From Tupaia tana (lineage: Eukaryota; Chordata; Mammalia; Scandentia; Tupaiidae), in assembly GCA_026018925.1 (NCBI GenBank), contig JAKSZU010000012.1:41021218-41085217 (forward strand): DNA of 64,000 bases. The letters run 5' to 3'. The position numbers were made by a program, and so were the translations under genes. Shown piece by piece: positions 36,401-49,651 of the stretch. Positions within the stretch are counted from its first letter, which is position 1; every line of letters starts with the position of its first letter. Below the pieces are notes generated by a model. That model did not search any database. It saw only the letters and a list, made by a program, of their open reading frames with translations, and had not been told where the DNA came from.

Positions 36401-39158
36401 TGATTAGGGGAGATGCCGGGGCAACCGAGTCCAGGTTGGGGCGTGGGTGCCTGGGACTAGGAGCTTAAACCGCAAAGCATGGAGCAGACGCAGCAGAGAG
36501 ACAACAGCCCTGCTTAGGAGCGAACCGGCCTGCAAAGCGAGTCGAGTTCTGGATTGTACATCAGCAAGGGACATAACGGTGCTGTCTGCCAGCGCGTGCG
36601 CACACGCCTAGGCTGTGAGCTAACGGTACCTAGGGCTTTCCCGGATGGGGCCTGAGGGAGGGGCCGAGTTTAGGGAGTAACCCACGCCGGTACCGCCTGA
36701 AAGCCACCACGCCTCCTGTGTTAGACCTCGTGGCTGTGAGAACCAAAGGTTGTGTAACTTGCCCAGCTCTGCTCTGGCCCGCCGCAGACGAGGCAGATAT
36801 GTCTGTCGGAAAAGGCAATTCCAGGTGTTTGAGACCCTGGAGGTGCTGCTACCTGTCGGTTATAGGTTTCTTTTGGGAAGGGGACGTGTTTAGCCGATCT
36901 CTCCTTCCCACCCACTCCGGAAGCGGCAGAGAGTCACATGGCCGGCTTCCTCTGCAGTTCCGCGGGTGGAGCGGACGCAGATTTCACCGTGGACGATTCA
37001 TTCGCTGTCCTAGCTAGGGCTTCCCCAGCTGCACGACGCTGAGTAATTGCTTAAAGAATTCTCGAGGACTTTGGACATGAAAGTAGGCTTGTTGATTTAT
37101 ATTAGCGACTTCTAGGGCTCTGTTTGCACCATTCCCTGGGGGTAGGGAGTTGTTACGTAGGGTCATAATTAGAGACTTTGATTTTCATCTTGGTTGGGAA
37201 AGCACAGAAGGTCGTTTGTGTAGGAACTGTTAAGCAGTTCTGATGGACTTGCTGGAACTGTTGATCCCTTCTGGTGTCCTAACATCGCCGGTTTTGTTTC
37301 CCTCTTTCCTGAAGAGTTGGCTACAGCTTGGGTGTTTGGATCCTCCTCTCATATCAAAGTTCTAAGTCGGCCCTTTTATCTGAGGGCTGAAGATCGACAT
37401 CACAACAAAGGCTGTCCTCTTAAAGTCTCCCTTCCATGTCTAGCCCTTAAATGAGGAAGGAGGGGTGCTGAACTAGGTGATCAGAAACTTTATTTTTTGG
37501 GGGGACCAGCAGTTAGCGTAATGGCTATGTTGCTGGACTCCCACGTAGTCGACCGCGGTTCGAGTCCTGGACCCGCGGCTTAAACTCACGCCGGGCACGT
37601 GTGCATGCGTGCCCAAGATCCCGAGAGGAGAATGGAGGAGAAGGGATTGCGGCATGGCCATCCCCCTTGGGGGGTGATTTCTCGCTTTCTGTCTCTCTGT
37701 CTCTGTCTGTCTGTCTGGCGAGCGCACGCGCCCTATAGCAAAAACCTCTCCAAAAAAAAAAAAAAAAAACTTTTTTTTAAAATTTGCTTGTGGAGGCATG
37801 CATTACCTGGTAGGAGACAGAGAGGAGAAAGTACAGTCCCCCCCATTGGGAATGGTCACGCTGTAACCCTCCAGTTCTTCATTTCTTCTTTCAGGACTTT
37901 GGGTATTGCACACGCCTGGTGCTTTTTTTCAAGCTGTTGGCTAGGACTCTAGCCCAGCAGTCAGCCATGTGGGATCCAGCTATCCTAACTACTAAGTAGC
38001 TGGCTGGTGGGAAGTCTCTTCTTGGTTGCCATTCTGGGGTTGTGACCCAAGTGGTTCTTTGACAGCAGCTTGGGTAGGAAAACAGTGACTCGTCTTCGGA
38101 AGATTAGCAGCTTCTTGGTGTGGGGTTAGTGGTTGTACTTGGCATTTAGATAGGAACTTACTGAGAAAGCAAAGGAGGGACTTCCTGGGGCATTTCCCAG
38201 AATCCTTTTCCATATGCCTTGTGCCCCAGGCCTCTGGTGTGGCTGTCTCTGATGGCGTCATCAAGGTGTTCAACGACATGAAGGTGCGCAAGTCATCAAC
38301 ACCAGAGGAGGTGAAGAAGCGCAAGAAGGCAGTACTCTTCTGCCTGAGTGAGGACAAGAAGAACATCATCCTGGAGGAGGGCAAGGAGATCCTCGTAGGT
38401 GACGTGGGCCAGACTGTCGACGACCCCTACACCACCTTTGTCAAGATGCTGCCAGATAAAGACTGCCGCTATGCCCTCTATGATGCGACCTATGAGACCA
38501 AGGAGAGCAAGAAGGAAGACCTGGTGTTCATCTTCTGGTGAGCTCCTCGTTCAGGCTCTTGTTCTGGAACCTGTCCCTTCCTCAGTCTGGGAACTTCTGT
38601 GGCTGCTGGTTCACCCAGAGATGTGGGTTTGGTGGTGGGGGTTATAACAAAACACTTGTCGATGGGGATCATGACAAAAGCTTAAGTGATAGAGGCCAGT
38701 CTGGAAACTAGGGCTTAAAGACAATCACTGCATGTTCTCTGACTTTTGTTTGCCTCCAGGGCCCCTGAGTGTGCACCCCTTAAGAGCAAAATGATCTATG
38801 CCAGCTCCAAGGATGCCATCAAGAAGAAACTGACAGGTAAGAGCAAACATTGGTAGGTCCATGTGTCCTTCGGCTAGGGTCTGGGCTACAGGGTGGGATA
38901 AATGGCACGGCAGAGGACTCCTCTCTCTCTTCCCTGCCTGCTGGAAGTAACCTCCATCTGCTCTGATTGGCTCCTTCCCAGCCACGGAAACTCCCTCCCA
39001 CTCCCGTGCTTCCTGCTCACAGATGCTCTCCCTTCTCCCCTACAGGGATCAAGCATGAATTACAAGCAAACTGCTACGAGGAGGTCAAGGACCGCTGCAC
39101 CCTGGCAGAGAAGCTGGGAGGCAGTGCCGTCATCTCCCTGGAGGGCAAACCTTTGTGA
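35875..39158 (+). CDS. CFL1: CFL1, cofilin-1, four coding exons, 166 aa
   Basis: Actin-depolymerising/severing protein of non-muscle cells. Exons are 35875-35877 (ATG only, after the 5' UTR), 38230-38537, 38760-38836 and 39046-39158, 501 nt in total. The isolated start-codon exon is the known vertebrate cofilin structure. Visible features are Ser3 (LIMK/TESK phosphorylation site, MASGVAV), the nuclear-localisation sequence KKRKK (30-34) and the ADF-H domain through residue about 153. The actin/PIP2-binding helix region is [17 protein letters not shown], and the C-terminus is SLEGKPL. Differences from human recalled from memory: Thr69 for Ala (DDPYTTF) and Cys108 for Ser (APECAPL). Both are notable in so conserved a protein. 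Intron 1 (2.35 kb) holds two SINEs. Confidence 0.99.
37502..37771 (+). repeat. Family A SINE in CFL1 intron 1
   Basis: Full-length, CpG-rich copy with B-box 'ggttcgagtcc' and an A-run. Confidence 0.95.
37772..38015 (-). repeat. Older long SINE, antisense, CFL1 intron 1
   Basis: T-run then a diverged antisense body; the head end is degraded ('actaagtagctggctggtgg'). Confidence 0.65.
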
Positions 39159-39662
39159 GCCCCTTCCAGTCCCCTGCCTGGAGCATCTGGCAGCCCCATA
39201 CCTGCCCTTGGGGGTTGCAGGCTGCCCCCTTCCTGCCAGACCGGAGGGGCTGGGGGGCCCAGCAGGGGAAGGGCAATCCCTTCACCTCAGTTGCCAAACA
39301 GCCCCCCCACCCCCTGGACCTTTCTCCTCCCTTCATCCCTGACGGTTCTGGCTTTCCCAAACCGCTTTTGATCTTCTAATTCCTTCTTGGGTTGAAGCAG
39401 ACCAAGTTCCCCCCAGGCAGGGGGGGCCTGTATTTTTTTTTAACAACACCCCTACTCTCCATCTGTTCCTTCCCTCCCCATGCTGCCAACTTCTAACCGC
39501 AATAGTGACTATGTGCTTGTCTGTTTAGTTCTGTGTATAAATGGAATGTTGTGGAGATGATCCCTCCCCGTGCTGGCTGGTTCCCTTCCCTTTTCTCCTG
39601 GTCATGGCCACTCATGGAAGCAGGACCAGTAAGGGACCTTCAATTTAAAAAGATAACTGACA

Positions 39663-39668
39663 AATAAA
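39663..39668 (+). promoter_or_regulatory. CFL1: CFL1 poly(A) signal AATAAA
   Basis: Canonical AATAAA about 505 bases after the stop, consistent with the known ~0.5-kb cofilin 3' UTR. Confidence 0.9.
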
Positions 39669-39689
39669 AAGATTCATTAATGGATGTTT

Positions 39690-40745
39690 GTTTCAGGGGA
39701 ATTTGTGGGGGAGATCTGCTGGGGGAAGTGAACAGCATCTCTTCTCTGTAGCTGGCCCCAAGGACTGGCTGAGACTGTCTTGACAGTCACCACTCTTCTG
39801 TCAGTCATCCTGTGGCTGGTGCCAGACTGGCTGTGTAAGGGGTGGCTGAGCCCAGGGTGTGTCTGATGTTGGCTCCAGGAGGCCGTCAAGCAGAAGTGGT
39901 TTCATGGCTGAACTGGTTGTTTCTGGAGCCTCACCTGGGTGGACAGTGAGGTCCACTCTTGATACCCTGCTCAGTTCTGACCAAGTATGGGCTAATACTG
40001 CAGGTCATAGTTGCCTGTTGAGCTACTTTCTCCACCTTCAAAGGTCTGTCTAGTCTCTTCTCTGCCTCTTCTCCATTGGCCAGCCCACTCAAATTTATGA
40101 AGGCCAAGTTCAATGGCTGCTGTGAGTCAGAGATCAAGGTAAGCCTTTGGCTTTCTATAGATGTTGGAATCCATTCAGGTTTGGGCCAGACAGGTGGAGC
40201 CTAGGACTTCAGACCCAGGTATCTTCAGCCCCACCTCCCTGTGTTTAACCAGGAGGGTGTTGCTAGGCCCCTGAGCCTTTGGCCAGCTTGCTGTGGCCTG
40301 GCTCCAACCTGTACTTTGGGCTTTTCACCTGCCCAATGGGCAAAGGCATCCAAGAAGTCTGGCCCTGGGTGGGGAGAACGAGGGTGGTAATGAAGAATTT
40401 CTACCTCCTCTCCTAGTCAGCTGGACTGAAAAATGAAAAAGCTGCCTTGGAGCTTTGGGAACAGCTCTAGGAGGGAGGCAGAAAGGGCCAGTTCCATTTT
40501 TATGGCCGGGAAATAGGGATAGAGGATTTGTGATTGTCTTAAACATGTCCATGCTAGGGTGTACGGGGCTGGGAGCAAATCTTGAAGACTTTCGGGGTCT
40601 TGGACCTTTCCTTGAAGAACCAGTCCACTGCCCCTAGGCTGCTGTAGGAGTGCCGTCCGTCCCCAGGTTGTGGTCTCGCATCCCCTGGCAGAGGGCCCTT
40701 GAGGTATGTGAAGTAAGGACAACCAGGCCCTCTTGCTACAAAACC
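39690..40745. other. CFL1/SNX32 3'-3' intergenic
   Basis: About 1 kb of unique-looking DNA between the two convergent poly(A) signals; no gene, RNA or clear repeat recognised. Confidence 0.5.
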
Positions 40746-40751
40746 AGGCTC

Positions 40752-40757
40752 TTTATT
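40752..40757 (-). promoter_or_regulatory. SNX32: SNX32 poly(A) signal AATAAA (minus strand)
   Basis: TTTATT on the plus strand, 277 bases beyond the SNX32 stop. Confidence 0.8.
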
Positions 40758-41033
40758 TGTGAAGAATACTCTGGGAGCAAATAATCTTACAGAGGGGCAG
40801 GGTGAGGTCCCTGGGCTCAGCTTTTCTGTGGCCACATGTCCCATGCTACCCTAGTCTTCCTCTTGCAGGGCCCTGCACCTTTGGGAGGGAGTGGGGCTCA
40901 GGCTTGCCCTGGGAGGATGTGGGACAGGTAAGGGCTTGGCCGGGAGCCTTTGTGGTGGGGAGGAGGTATCCTGCTAGGGAGGGAGGTCTGAGAGACCTTG
41001 GCACTGCAGGTTTCAGAGCAGGGGCTGGCAGTT

Positions 41034-44000
41034 CTAAGGCTCCCCCTTTAGGGCAACAAGGGTGTTCCGGAGAAGCAAGGTGCTGGCCTGCAGAGGAAAG
41101 AGGCCAAAGTCCTTTGTTTGCTCCTACCTGGCTCCCTGAGACAGAGTGCTGTTCCTTCTACACCTCAGCACTGAGGTCCCCTTCCCACCCTCAGCAATAA
41201 CAGCTGCTCACTGTTAACTAAAGGGAAGTGTCCAGGCCGATGATGGGGAAATGGCCTTGAGTCTCAGCTGGGGCTGAGATTGTGCCTGGGGGAGCGCTCA
41301 CCTTGGCATGTTTGAGCTCCAACTCTGCCAGCTCTATGAGGTTCTTACGGAAAGAGGAGACCCGGCGGGACTTGAAGTCCATGAGCTCTGGAGAGGAGAA
41401 AGAAGAGAAATGGGGACCAGGCAGGGTAGGTAACCAAGGGCTGAGGGCTGGGAGCTGCAGAGCTCACCCTGCTTGGCCGAATCGGAGAGGCGTTCAAAGC
41501 GTTGGCAGCATAGCTGCTGGTGGCTCTCTGCAGGCCGCACCTCCCGGTTCTTGGTGCGCGCCTTGTCCAGGGCCTTGTTGGCATTCTCATAGTCTGCGAG
41601 GGCCCTCAGCCGCCGGTACAGCAGGTCCTAGGGCCATAGGCATGGGGTCAGCGCTGCCCACGGCCCTCACCTGTCTGATCTTCCCAACTACTCCATCCCC
41701 ACTGGCCTCCAGCCCTGAGGTCCCCTCTGGGGCCTCTCACCTTAGCTGCTTGTGAATCTCGCATGTAGTACCTCAGCATGTCTGACAGCTTCAGGTCCTC
41801 ATCAGAGGCTACTCGGCCCTCTAGCTTCTGGCTCAAAAAAGCAGAGGAAGCTTGTTACTGGGTAGCTAAGGGTGGGAGGCTCCTCATCTAAATACCCAGC
41901 AGAGTGTCACTGGAAGACCATCCTAGGTCAGGCCAGAAGGCTTCAAAGAGGAAGTGAGTGGCATCTGACCTGGATGTTAGGGGCTGAGTAGGAGTTGGAC
42001 AGAATCAAGGCCTTGCAAGTGTTCAGGAAACCTTAGGTTCAGTGGGAGCACTCAGGCAAAGCAAGGAAGGGAGGCAGTGGCCAGGTCGCTGAAGACTAAA
42101 GTACAAGCTAAGGCCTGGCTTTGTGTCTTGGGTAGTTTCTGGAAGGAACTGATGTCTAAAGCGCCTCCAGCAGGAAAGAGATGTGGCCCAGCAGACATTA
42201 GGAACACACACACATCAGTGACTTTCTTGGAGAAGAGTTTGGGAAATGTGTCTGGGCCACGTCCTGGTGGCTCTGTACAGCCTGCCAGTCACATGGCACA
42301 TCCTTGTGCATTGAGAACCAGTTCCCACCCTTCCCCCATCACATACACAGTTGAGACTTGAGTCCTTGTCTTCACCCTACCTCTTACTAGACTAGCCTGG
42401 AGTGTGAGCCCAGGGCACCACTGGACCCAAGTCATCACTGCATGTTCCGAAAGGGTCCCGGGTCCCGGCTTTCCCTCTCTCCCAAGACTTACCTCCGTAC
42501 AAAAGCTCGCTCGAGAGGCCTTTGGCCACAGGGGCAGTACTTACCCTCAGTCGCTCAAAGAGCTCCGCCAACTTGAGGAAGCTCCTAGGAGGTGATGGGG
42601 AAGTTAAGGCAGGGGTCTGAGGGACACCTCCAAGCCTCTCTGCCCTCTCCCCTCCTTCAGGAATCCCTCTCCCCTTTCTCTCCCAAACCCTTACAGGAGC
42701 TTCTTTACTGCCCGCCTAGAACTGACAGTACACTACAGAGTGGCCCCTCAAGGGCAGACAGTATACAGATGGGGGGAGGGCAGGAGGGTGAAAGGGAGTC
42801 CTCACGTCTTGAGCTGGTTGACTTCCTGTGCTCCCAGACTGCTCAGTGCAGCCGAGATAGGGATATAGTCGTCTGCCAGGCCTGTTGGGGAACAACCCCC
42901 ATCAGAGCCCCTAGGTCTGCATACCAAACCCCACTCGTGGTGTTTGTGACCACGGACAGACTTCTCTCCCCCAGGGTATCCAGGGCCCACTGGGTCCTGC
43001 GTACACTTGTGGGAGTGCATGACGCGGTCGGCCCGCAGGCAGGCGTCTCGGATACGGGTGTGGTATTCCAGCAGAAAGGTCCTCTCGTGCTCAAAGAAGT
43101 CATCCACCTCCTAAGGGCAGCAGACAGGAACCCACTTAGACCAGGCCACCGGAGCATGGCGGCACAGGTACCCAGAGGTGGCTCAGTCTTCCAACCCAGG
43201 TCCCAGAAATGATTTCCACAGCCAGCCTGGACCTCAATCCTTGACGTGGACTTGAGGCCCGGGGATGAGCTCAGAGAGGGGCTCCATGGGTTACCTTGAG
43301 CCCTGACATGCCAGTGATGAGGGCTTCGTCTGCAGACTTCACAATATTCCTCAGAAACCCCCCCAGGAGCTCCTTCCTGTTCTTCCCTCTGACACTCAGC
43401 TGAGGCACACAGGAAGGGTGCGATGTTAGAGTGGGCCTTTGCACTCCCATGCCCAGTCACATGCACTTAGAGGATTCAGCCCTGCTCCCCCTGCCCCAGT
43501 GCTTGGCCCAGCTCACATCCTGTCCGTATTCCAAAAAGACAAAGAAGTTGTGGTCTCTGCGCAGGGTGGGGTGGGCCGCCAGGCGCTGCAGAAAGACTTC
43601 ATGCATCGCAACTGTCTTCTTAAAGATAGCCAGGTACTCCCTGCAGGAGCGGCAGGCGGCTCAGGGCCTCCTTGGCTCCCATCCTTCTGCCCCCATCCCC
43701 TCAGCCACCCTGGGGTGGGAGGCCAGGTTCCTATCTGTAGGCAAGAGCTAGGGAAGCAAGCATGGGGAGTGTGTGACTGGGGCTTCACCACAGGCCGGGA
43801 AAGGTGCTGTCACTCACGCTTCGAGCTCCTGCTTCATTTTGGCAAACTCTTCCCGAGTGATGGAGCTGTCCCCTTCACCCAGCTTCTGCAGTTTCTCCCG
43901 TGAAGCCTCAAAATCTGGCTTTGGAGGAGCTGGGGGGATCTGCTCAAAAAAGGGACAGAGCTGGGAGGCCTTTCACTGCTGAGGAGACCATGACAGCTTT

Positions 44001-47000
44001 CCAGCCTCATTCGAGTGCCAGGCCTGCCCCCTCAGCCCCAGCCCAGCCCATCCTCACGATGAGACCGGCGTACTCCTCGTTTTCCACGTAGGCATCATGC
44101 AGCCAGATGAATTCTTCATGCTGCCGGACCACGGAGAACTCGGTCTGGGCGAAGTGAGGGAGGCAGCTCTGGAAGCCGAAAGCCTGTCTGAGGTCTCCCA
44201 GCCCTTCCCCAAATCCTGCTCTCATCCAACGTCCTAGGCACTCACTGTTGGGCCTCCCACATATCCCAGGAAAGGCCCAAACTGGGACACTTGTGTCCAT
44301 GACTTCACTCAGGATGTGGACAGGGGTGGTTGGGGCTCAGGTCAGGCAAAGGCAGCCAGAGACTAGACGGGATGCTCATTTTCTAAGAGGGCTGAGGGCA
44401 AGAGCCAGGTTGAGGAACAGGTTCCAAAGACCATGGTGGCATCAGCCTACCACCCCTGGGCAAGCCTCATGCAGGTGCCCATCTGGGATCCCCATTTCTT
44501 GTGCCACCTCACCTTGGTTTGAACGGTGAATTTCACCTTGTCCCGCTCACTCACTGCATCAGAGATCTCCACCTGTAAGAAGCTGTCTCCCTGCAGATCC
44601 ACTGATACACAGGAAGGCTGCGGGAGAGGAGAGGTCTCTGACATGACAGCTCAGCCCCTTTGCCCATCCTCCTCACTGGCCCCTGATCCTCCTGCAGAGT
44701 CCTCTTCAGCAGGACTACTGCAGTGTCCTGGGGACACTAGCCTGGATCCTGGTAAGTCACTGCTCAGAGCTTTACACTGACCAAAACATTTTCCACCCTC
44801 CCATTGCCAAGGCAGGCATGTCAAAGCTGAGACCACCGAAAGGTAAGTAACTTGCTAAGGTCCCACAGATGCAATGTGGCAGGGCCATATTTGAATCCAG
44901 TTCCTTGATTCCCAACTCCATGTACTATAGTTTTCCAGCCACTACTCCCTTCCCCAGCTGGCTACCTCATGTATCCCTTCACCAGGACTTAAAGTGAGTT
45001 GGACCAGAAGTTCTCCCCTTTTCTTAGTTGCTGAAACTTCCATTCTTGCCAAGAGGCAAGAGCTTGCAGACGAAGCATGTGTATTTCTCCAAATGAAAAG
45101 ATCTGTGAGGCACAAAGCTACCAGTTCATCCTTGCACTAAGCTATCCAACTGCCTTTATTAAACACCTACTGTGTCCACACCATTATGCTGAATACTAGG
45201 GAGAAAGAAAGAGGCTTAGGGGCCACTTTGCCTTTAAGCATTGCTGACAACAGAAGGACCCCTGCCCCACCTCTCACACTTGGAGGCCTCCTCACTCTCT
45301 CCTCACTAGTTTTGGCACATTTTGGTGGCAGTCCCTAAGATGGGGCTCAGTGACATGCAAGTCCAGAAACAGGCAAGGACTCCTGCAGCTAGTCTGTTCA
45401 TTTCTCTTCCCCAATGAGATGCCTGAGCCTGTTCCCTTCTGGCTCTCTAGCATAAAAGAATTGACCCTGAAGTCGCTTTTACAGCGTTCTCTCTCTACAG
45501 TTTACCACACACACACCCAAAAGTTAAACGCTTATTTATTTATTTATTTCCTGAGAAAGAGAGAGGTCACAACAGGTATTTAAGTTACAATCCACCCCCA
45601 GATTCAGTAGACCTGGATTGCATTTTTTTTTTTTTAGTTTTTTTTTTTTTTTTTTTTTTTGCATAGGACACATGTGCTCACCAGAAAGAAAGAGAGAGAC
45701 AGAGAGACAGAAAGTGAGAAGTCACCCCACCCCCAGGGGAGATGGCCACGCCACAATCACTTCTCCACTCTCCTCTTGGGATCTTGGGCACGCACGCACA
45801 CGTGCCTGGCGTGAGTTTAAACCACCGGGTCTGGGATTTGAACAGTGGTCGACTACATGGGAGTCCAGTGACATAGCCATTACGCTAACTGCTGGCCCCT
45901 GTATCTACATTTCATGTGTGGTCAAGGAGGTCCTGAGATGTGAACCCCCTAACAGGGCAATCACGCCACAAACGCCCTTCCTCCATTTCTCCCTCTCGTC
46001 AGCGTTCCAGGCATGTATACTTACACACCTGGTGTGTCTTTCAAGCTACTGGGGCCAGGATTCGAACTGCAGTCATCTGTGTGGAATCTGCCTCTCAATG
46101 CACAGCACTTAACTGCTGTGCTACAGGGCTGACACTATAATGCTTTCGTAGATGAGTGCACAAATTTTGTGCCTTTTCTACTACTACCTTTTAAAAATCA
46201 GATTGTCAGGAGACAGTAGTGGTATGGTAGTTAAGGCTGGACTGGCATGGCTGGCTATGGCTTGAGTCCCAGACCTAGCAACTTGCTTTCTCACTTTCTC
46301 TCTCTCTCTCTCCCTGGTAAACTAAAATAATAATAATAAATAAAATTAAAGAATTTTTAAAAATCAGATTGTCTGGGCCAGTAGGTGGCATAGTCTAGGT
46401 TAAGGTGCTGGACTCCCACACGGCTGACTGTGGTTCAAGTCGCCGACCTGGTGACTTCCTTTGTCCCTTTGTCTTTCTCTCTCTCTGGTCAAATTAAAAA
46501 ATAACAATAAATACAATACAATACAATAATTCTTTAAAAAATCAGATTGTCTTTTTCATATTGATTTGTATGAACTCTTTGTTCCTGGAGACAAACCTTT
46601 TATTAGTTCTATGCACTGCCAATATCTCCCGCTCTGGTTGGCCATTTTATTCTTCTAATGACTCAAAATGTTACAAGCTTCATTTTCCAGTCTTGTCTTT
46701 TATTGTTAAAGCTTTTTGTGTCCTGTTGAAGGAAACTGTGCCTACCCCCAAGGTCATATAGATGTTCTCCTATTTATTTTTCTTCTAGAATCTTTTTTTT
46801 TTTTTTTGGAGAGGTTTTTCGCTATAGGGCGCGTGCGCTCGCCGGACAGACAGAGAGAGACAGAGAGACAGAAAGCGAGAAATCACCCCCCAGGGGGGAT
46901 GGTCACGCCGCAATCCCTTCTCCTCCATTCTCCTCTCGGGATCTTGGGCACGTACGCACACGCGCCCGGCGTGAGTTGTAAGCCACCGGGTCCGAGACGC

Positions 47001-49620
47001 GAACCGCGGTCGACTACGTGGGAGTCCAGCGACATAGCCATTACGCTAACTGCCGGTTCCCAAGAATCTTTATAAATTACGTGCATTTATGTTCCATTAT
47101 CATTTTTTAGATTTTTGCTATACGGCACATGTGCTTACCAGTGAGACAGGGAGAGACAGAGAGGTAGAAAGCGAGAACTCATGTCTCAAGGAGAATGGCC
47201 ATGCCACAATCCCCTCTCCTCCATTCTCTTCTTGGGATTTTGGGCACACACACACGCACCTAGCATGAGTTTTAAGCTGCCAGGTCCAGGACTTGAGCCT
47301 TGGTCAACTACGTGGGAGTCCACCGACATAACCATTATACCATCTACTGGTTCCTAAGTTCTGCTTTAATTTTGTGTACAGTGTGAGCTGTAGATTTTGA
47401 TCCATTTTGTCATAATAGCCAGTTATTTCAGCACTATTTGTTTGTTTGTTTGCTTTGGGGGTAGAGGTTTGTTTGCTCGCCAGAAAGAGAGACAAAGAGA
47501 CAGAAAGTGAGAACTCACCCCCCAGGGGGGCTGGCTATGCCGCAACCCCTTCTCCTCCATTCTCCTCTTGGGATCTTGGGCACACATGCACACACACCCG
47601 GCGTAAGTTTAAGCCACCAGGTCCAGGATTTGAACCACAGTCTACTACATGGGAGTCCAGCGACATAGCCATTATGCTAACTGTTGGCCCCAGCCAGGAG
47701 TTACTTCTATACCTGATTATAAGACAAGTGTCTCCAAGTGGGACCAGCAAGATTTAAAAAAAAATTATATTATCATTTATTCAAAATATTTATTATTCTT
47801 CAATTTGACCAGAGAGAGACAGAGAGGGAGAGAGGAAGTATGAGAAAGCAAGCTACCAGGTAGGTCTAGGACTTGAACTGTGGTCAGCCATGTGGGAGTC
47901 CAGCACCCCAACTACCACGCCACCTGCTGGCCCCAGGCCCTGCAAGATTTTAGCAAGGTCATGCCTCCCCTGGATGAGGATGGATAGAGCGTATGACCAC
48001 AAATGCCATGCTACCATCCCAAAGCGAATTTCTGCCAAGGCAGCTCTGGTGTACCCTTTCTTTCACTATGTGATCAAGCCAGTACCCCACCTGTGACTGA
48101 TGTCCTTCCCAAAACCCCACCTCCAGTCTCACCCTCTCCTCCAGTGTGATTTAACACTGAACCTTTTCTTCTTGGCATGCCAATTTTGGGGTTGGGGTAG
48201 GGAGAGGTAGGAAAGGTGAAAATGAATGGTGCGTTTCAGTATGAGACGCACCTAAGTCAGTCCCCACCACCCTCTCCCTGTCCGCTTAGTCACTACCGAG
48301 TAGTAAAACAGAAAATAGGCCAGCAGGTGTGGTGGTTAAAGATGCTGGACTGCCACAGTGCTGACTACGGTTTGAGTTCTGGATCTGGTGGCTTACATGC
48401 GCTCCTGTGTTCGCTCTCTGGTGAGCACAAATGCCATATAGAAAATTTAATAATAACAATAATAAATAAAACTAAATAAATCACTCTTCAAAAAAACCCC
48501 ACAAAAACCTGGTTGTTCTTCCTCCATATCAGGTTTACCATCTCAATCTCTGAAGGCCCTGTCAATATTACTGTATTTGGGAGAGTAGAGACCCTGAGCC
48601 TCTTGCTGCCACTATTTTGGTAAAGGCTAATTGAAAGCAGAGGGCTATGTCTGAACTTTTGGGAACCAAGCAAAACAAAACCAAGTTAAAAATAGATCCA
48701 ACTGGAGGGCCTGCAGGTGGCATGGTGATTAAGGCGCTGGACTCCTACATGGTTGACCGGTTTGAGTTCTGGACCTGGCATCTTGCTTTCTCACTTTCTT
48801 CACCTTCTTTCTCTGTGTCTCTTTGGTCAAATTAAAAAAAAAAAAAACTAATGGGACCAGCAGTTAGCATAATGGCTATGTCGTTGGACTCCCATGTAGT
48901 CGACTGCGATTTGAGTCCCGGACCCGGTGGCTTAAAACTCAACGCCGGGCGTGTGTGCGTGCGTGCCCAAGATCCCGAGAGGAGAATGGAGGAGAAGGAA
49001 TTGTGGCGTGGTCATCCCCCCCACCCCGGGGGGGGGGTGGTTTCTCACTTTCTGTCTCTCTGTCTCTGTCTTTCTGGTGAGCGCGTGCGCCCTATAGCAA
49101 AAACCTCTAAAAGAAAAAAAAATACTACTACTAATAAATAAAATTAAATATTTATTTTTAAAAAATAGATCCAACTGGGACCAGCAGATGGTGTAATGAT
49201 GTAATGGTGTAATGATTACGTTGCTGGATTCCCCCATAGTCAACCATGGTTCAAGTCCTGAACTCAGCAACAAAACTCACACTGGCCTGTGTGCCTGCAA
49301 GCCCAAAATCCAAGAGGAGAATGGAGGAGAAAGGATTGCCATGTGGCCATCCCCCACAGGGAGTGATTTCTCACTGTCTCTGTCTCTCTGGCGATCAGAC
49401 GTGCCCTATAGCAAAAATCTATTAAAAAAAAAAAAGATCCAATCAGTTTATTTGAGTGTTTTACCTCACCTAACAGGCTGTGATACTCAAGACAGCCCCT
49501 GTGGAGTTGCAGAAGAAAGGACTGCCCCCAGTCCCCTTGTCTGTCCTGTCTATGGCCAACAGTTTGGAAGCTTCTGGAACAGATTGTGTTTCATTTCTTC
49601 TTTTTTTTTCTTTCTTTCTT

Positions 49621-49651
<31 letters not shown>

